Source: Bacteroidota bacterium
GTDB lineage: Bacteria; Bacteroidota; Bacteroidia; Bacteroidales; JAAUTT01
Reading direction: 5' to 3'
DNA: 64,000 bases
NCBI GenBank assembly: GCA_030706405.1
Contig: JAUZOO010000008.1
Coordinates: 62,001-126,000 of the forward strand
This document shows positions 62,928 through 64,000 of this stretch, piece by piece (position 1 is the stretch's first letter; each line of letters opens with the position of its first letter). The position numbers and the translations under genes are program-made. The notes beneath the pieces are model-generated. The model saw only the letters and a program-made list of their open reading frames with translations. It was not told the DNA's origin and did not search any database.

Positions 62928-64000
62928 ATGCAAAAGAAAACTGGAATCTGGATTTGTCTGTTCATCATGACTGCCTACCTTGTAATGTTCACAAACAGTT
63001 GCAAGAAAGATAGTAGCAGTAGCGATCCTTCAACTTCGGGGAAGACCTGGAATATTCTGGGTAACATGAATATAAACAATACAGTGTATTCACTCTGTGC
63101 CGATGCCTCCGGGAATATTTATGCTGCCGGAGGTTTTAAAAATAGCAGTGGTTTTTACTATGTGGCTAAATGGAATGGCAGCAGTTGGTCTGAACTGGGC
63201 AGTATTAGCGCAAACAACATCATTCGCAAACTTAGTATTGATGCCAGCGGAAACATTTACGCCATTGGCGACTTTACCAATTCCACGGGCGGTTATTATG
63301 TGGCCAAATGGAATGGTACGAGTTGGACTAAATTAGGAAATACGAATTGGCAATTTCATGCCATTTGCACCGATCCCAGCGGAAATGTGTATGCTTCGGG
63401 AGGAGATCTCAATAGCAATAATAAATTTTATGTGGCCAAATGGAATGGTGCAAGTTGGGTTGAGGTAGGTAGTTTAAATGCAAACTGGGGAGTCTTTGCT
63501 CTTAGTTCCGATGCCGCTGGTAGTATATACGCAGCGGGCAGCTTTACCAATGCTTCCGGCCAATACTATGTAGCGAAATGGAATGGCTCAAGCTGGTCTA
63601 ACATCGGATTGAATGTAACCAGCAGTATCGATGAGCTTTGTACCGATGGGAACGGCAATGTATATGCCATTGGTGGGTTTACCAATAGCAGTAGTAAATT
63701 CGATGTGGCTAAATGGAATGGTGCCGGTTGGATTTTCTTAGGATTAAATGCAAATGCCGTTATCTCCATGATCCGAACAGATCCGAGCGGAAATTTATAT
63801 GCCAAAGGAGGCTTTTCCAATGGACTCACTCCCACCGATGGCAAATCGTACATCGCTAAATGGAATGGCAGTAGTTGGACAAATTTGGGTGGCCCGGAAG
63901 GTATAAGCTATGGAGCCGGTCTCTGTATTAATGCCACAGGCAATGTTTGTGCAGGAGGTTATAACAGTACAAATAGTGTTTATGTAGCAGAATATAAATA
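62928..64000 (+). CDS. propeller-repeat lipoprotein, right edge
   Basis: 357 codons are visible. The last two bases are TA, so the stop codon may fall exactly on the edge or the gene may continue. A lipoprotein signal peptide ends at a cysteine in FTNSCKKD, followed by a serine-rich linker. The rest is about seven repeats of around 50 residues with the pattern YVAKWNGSSW...LG...TDxSGNIYAxGxF, likely a beta-propeller. It is surface or periplasmic, anchored through the lipid. The function is unknown. Confidence 0.75.
   Translation, partial: MQKKTGIWICLFIMTAYLVMFTNSCKKDSSSSDPSTSGKTWNILGNMNINNTVYSLCADASGNIYAAGGFKNSSGFYYVAKWNGSSWSELGSISANNIIRKLSIDASGNIYAIGDFTNSTGGYYVAKWNGTSWTKLGNTNWQFHAICTDPSGNVYASGGDLNSNNKFYVAKWNGASWVEVGSLNANWGVFALSSDAAGSIYAAGSFTNASGQYYVAKWNGSSWSNIGLNVTSSIDELCTDGNGNVYAIGGFTNSSSKFDVAKWNGAGWIFLGLNANAVISMIRTDPSGNLYAKGGFSNGLTPTDGKSYIAKWNGSSWTNLGGPEGISYGAGLCINATGNVCAGGYNSTNSVYVAEYK

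Overview
The window is a chromosomal segment of a Bacteroidota bacterium, most likely Bacteroidales or a relative. The signs are TAnnTTTG-type -7 promoter boxes, mostly absent Shine-Dalgarno sequences, a Nudix-regulated xylose operon (regulator, xylulokinase, isomerase, large xylose symporter), DUF3795, SBBP-propeller and short FnIII-domain proteins. No rRNA, tRNA, CRISPR array, transposase or phage module was recognised. Both edges cut genes: an Fe-S protein on the left and a propeller lipoprotein on the right.

Layout. 1-10.4 kb: Fe-S protein and FabF-type synthase under a TetR repressor with two matching operators, then redox enzymes, an MFS carrier, an AraC regulator, PBP1A and a lipoprotein. 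10.5-16.7 kb: a large ABC transporter, a GH13 enzyme, and an FnIII-domain protein preceded by a 21-bp-period repeat array. 17.1-23.1 kb: a compact AT-rich island with two paralogous 130-residue proteins, a radical SAM enzyme and a 1373-residue nuclease-STAND NTPase, packed with 1-11 bp gaps. This is the best candidate for an undescribed system, plausibly antiviral. 23-31 kb: small accessory and housekeeping genes interspersed with palindromic repeats. 31-39 kb: ABC-F protein, VirJ-like hydrolase, SbcD, SbcC and PpnP.

39.4-47.4 kb is a second accessory region: a class D beta-lactamase, a metallo-hydrolase, a Gdx/SugE exporter, and four same-strand genes each followed by a related ~135-bp attC-like repeat. 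This looks like a gene-cassette array without a visible integrase. One cassette encodes a zinc-hook ATPase with the catalytic triad of RloC/PrrC anticodon nucleases. A second 21-bp array follows. 47.5-51 kb: Fe-S electron-transfer proteins, a Crp-like regulator and an SBBP propeller protein. 51-56.6 kb: the xylose operon with a perfect palindromic operator upstream of its regulator. 57-61.7 kb: a TetR-EmrA-EmrB-TolC efflux operon with a near-palindromic operator. The window ends with a thioredoxin-like protein and the propeller lipoprotein.
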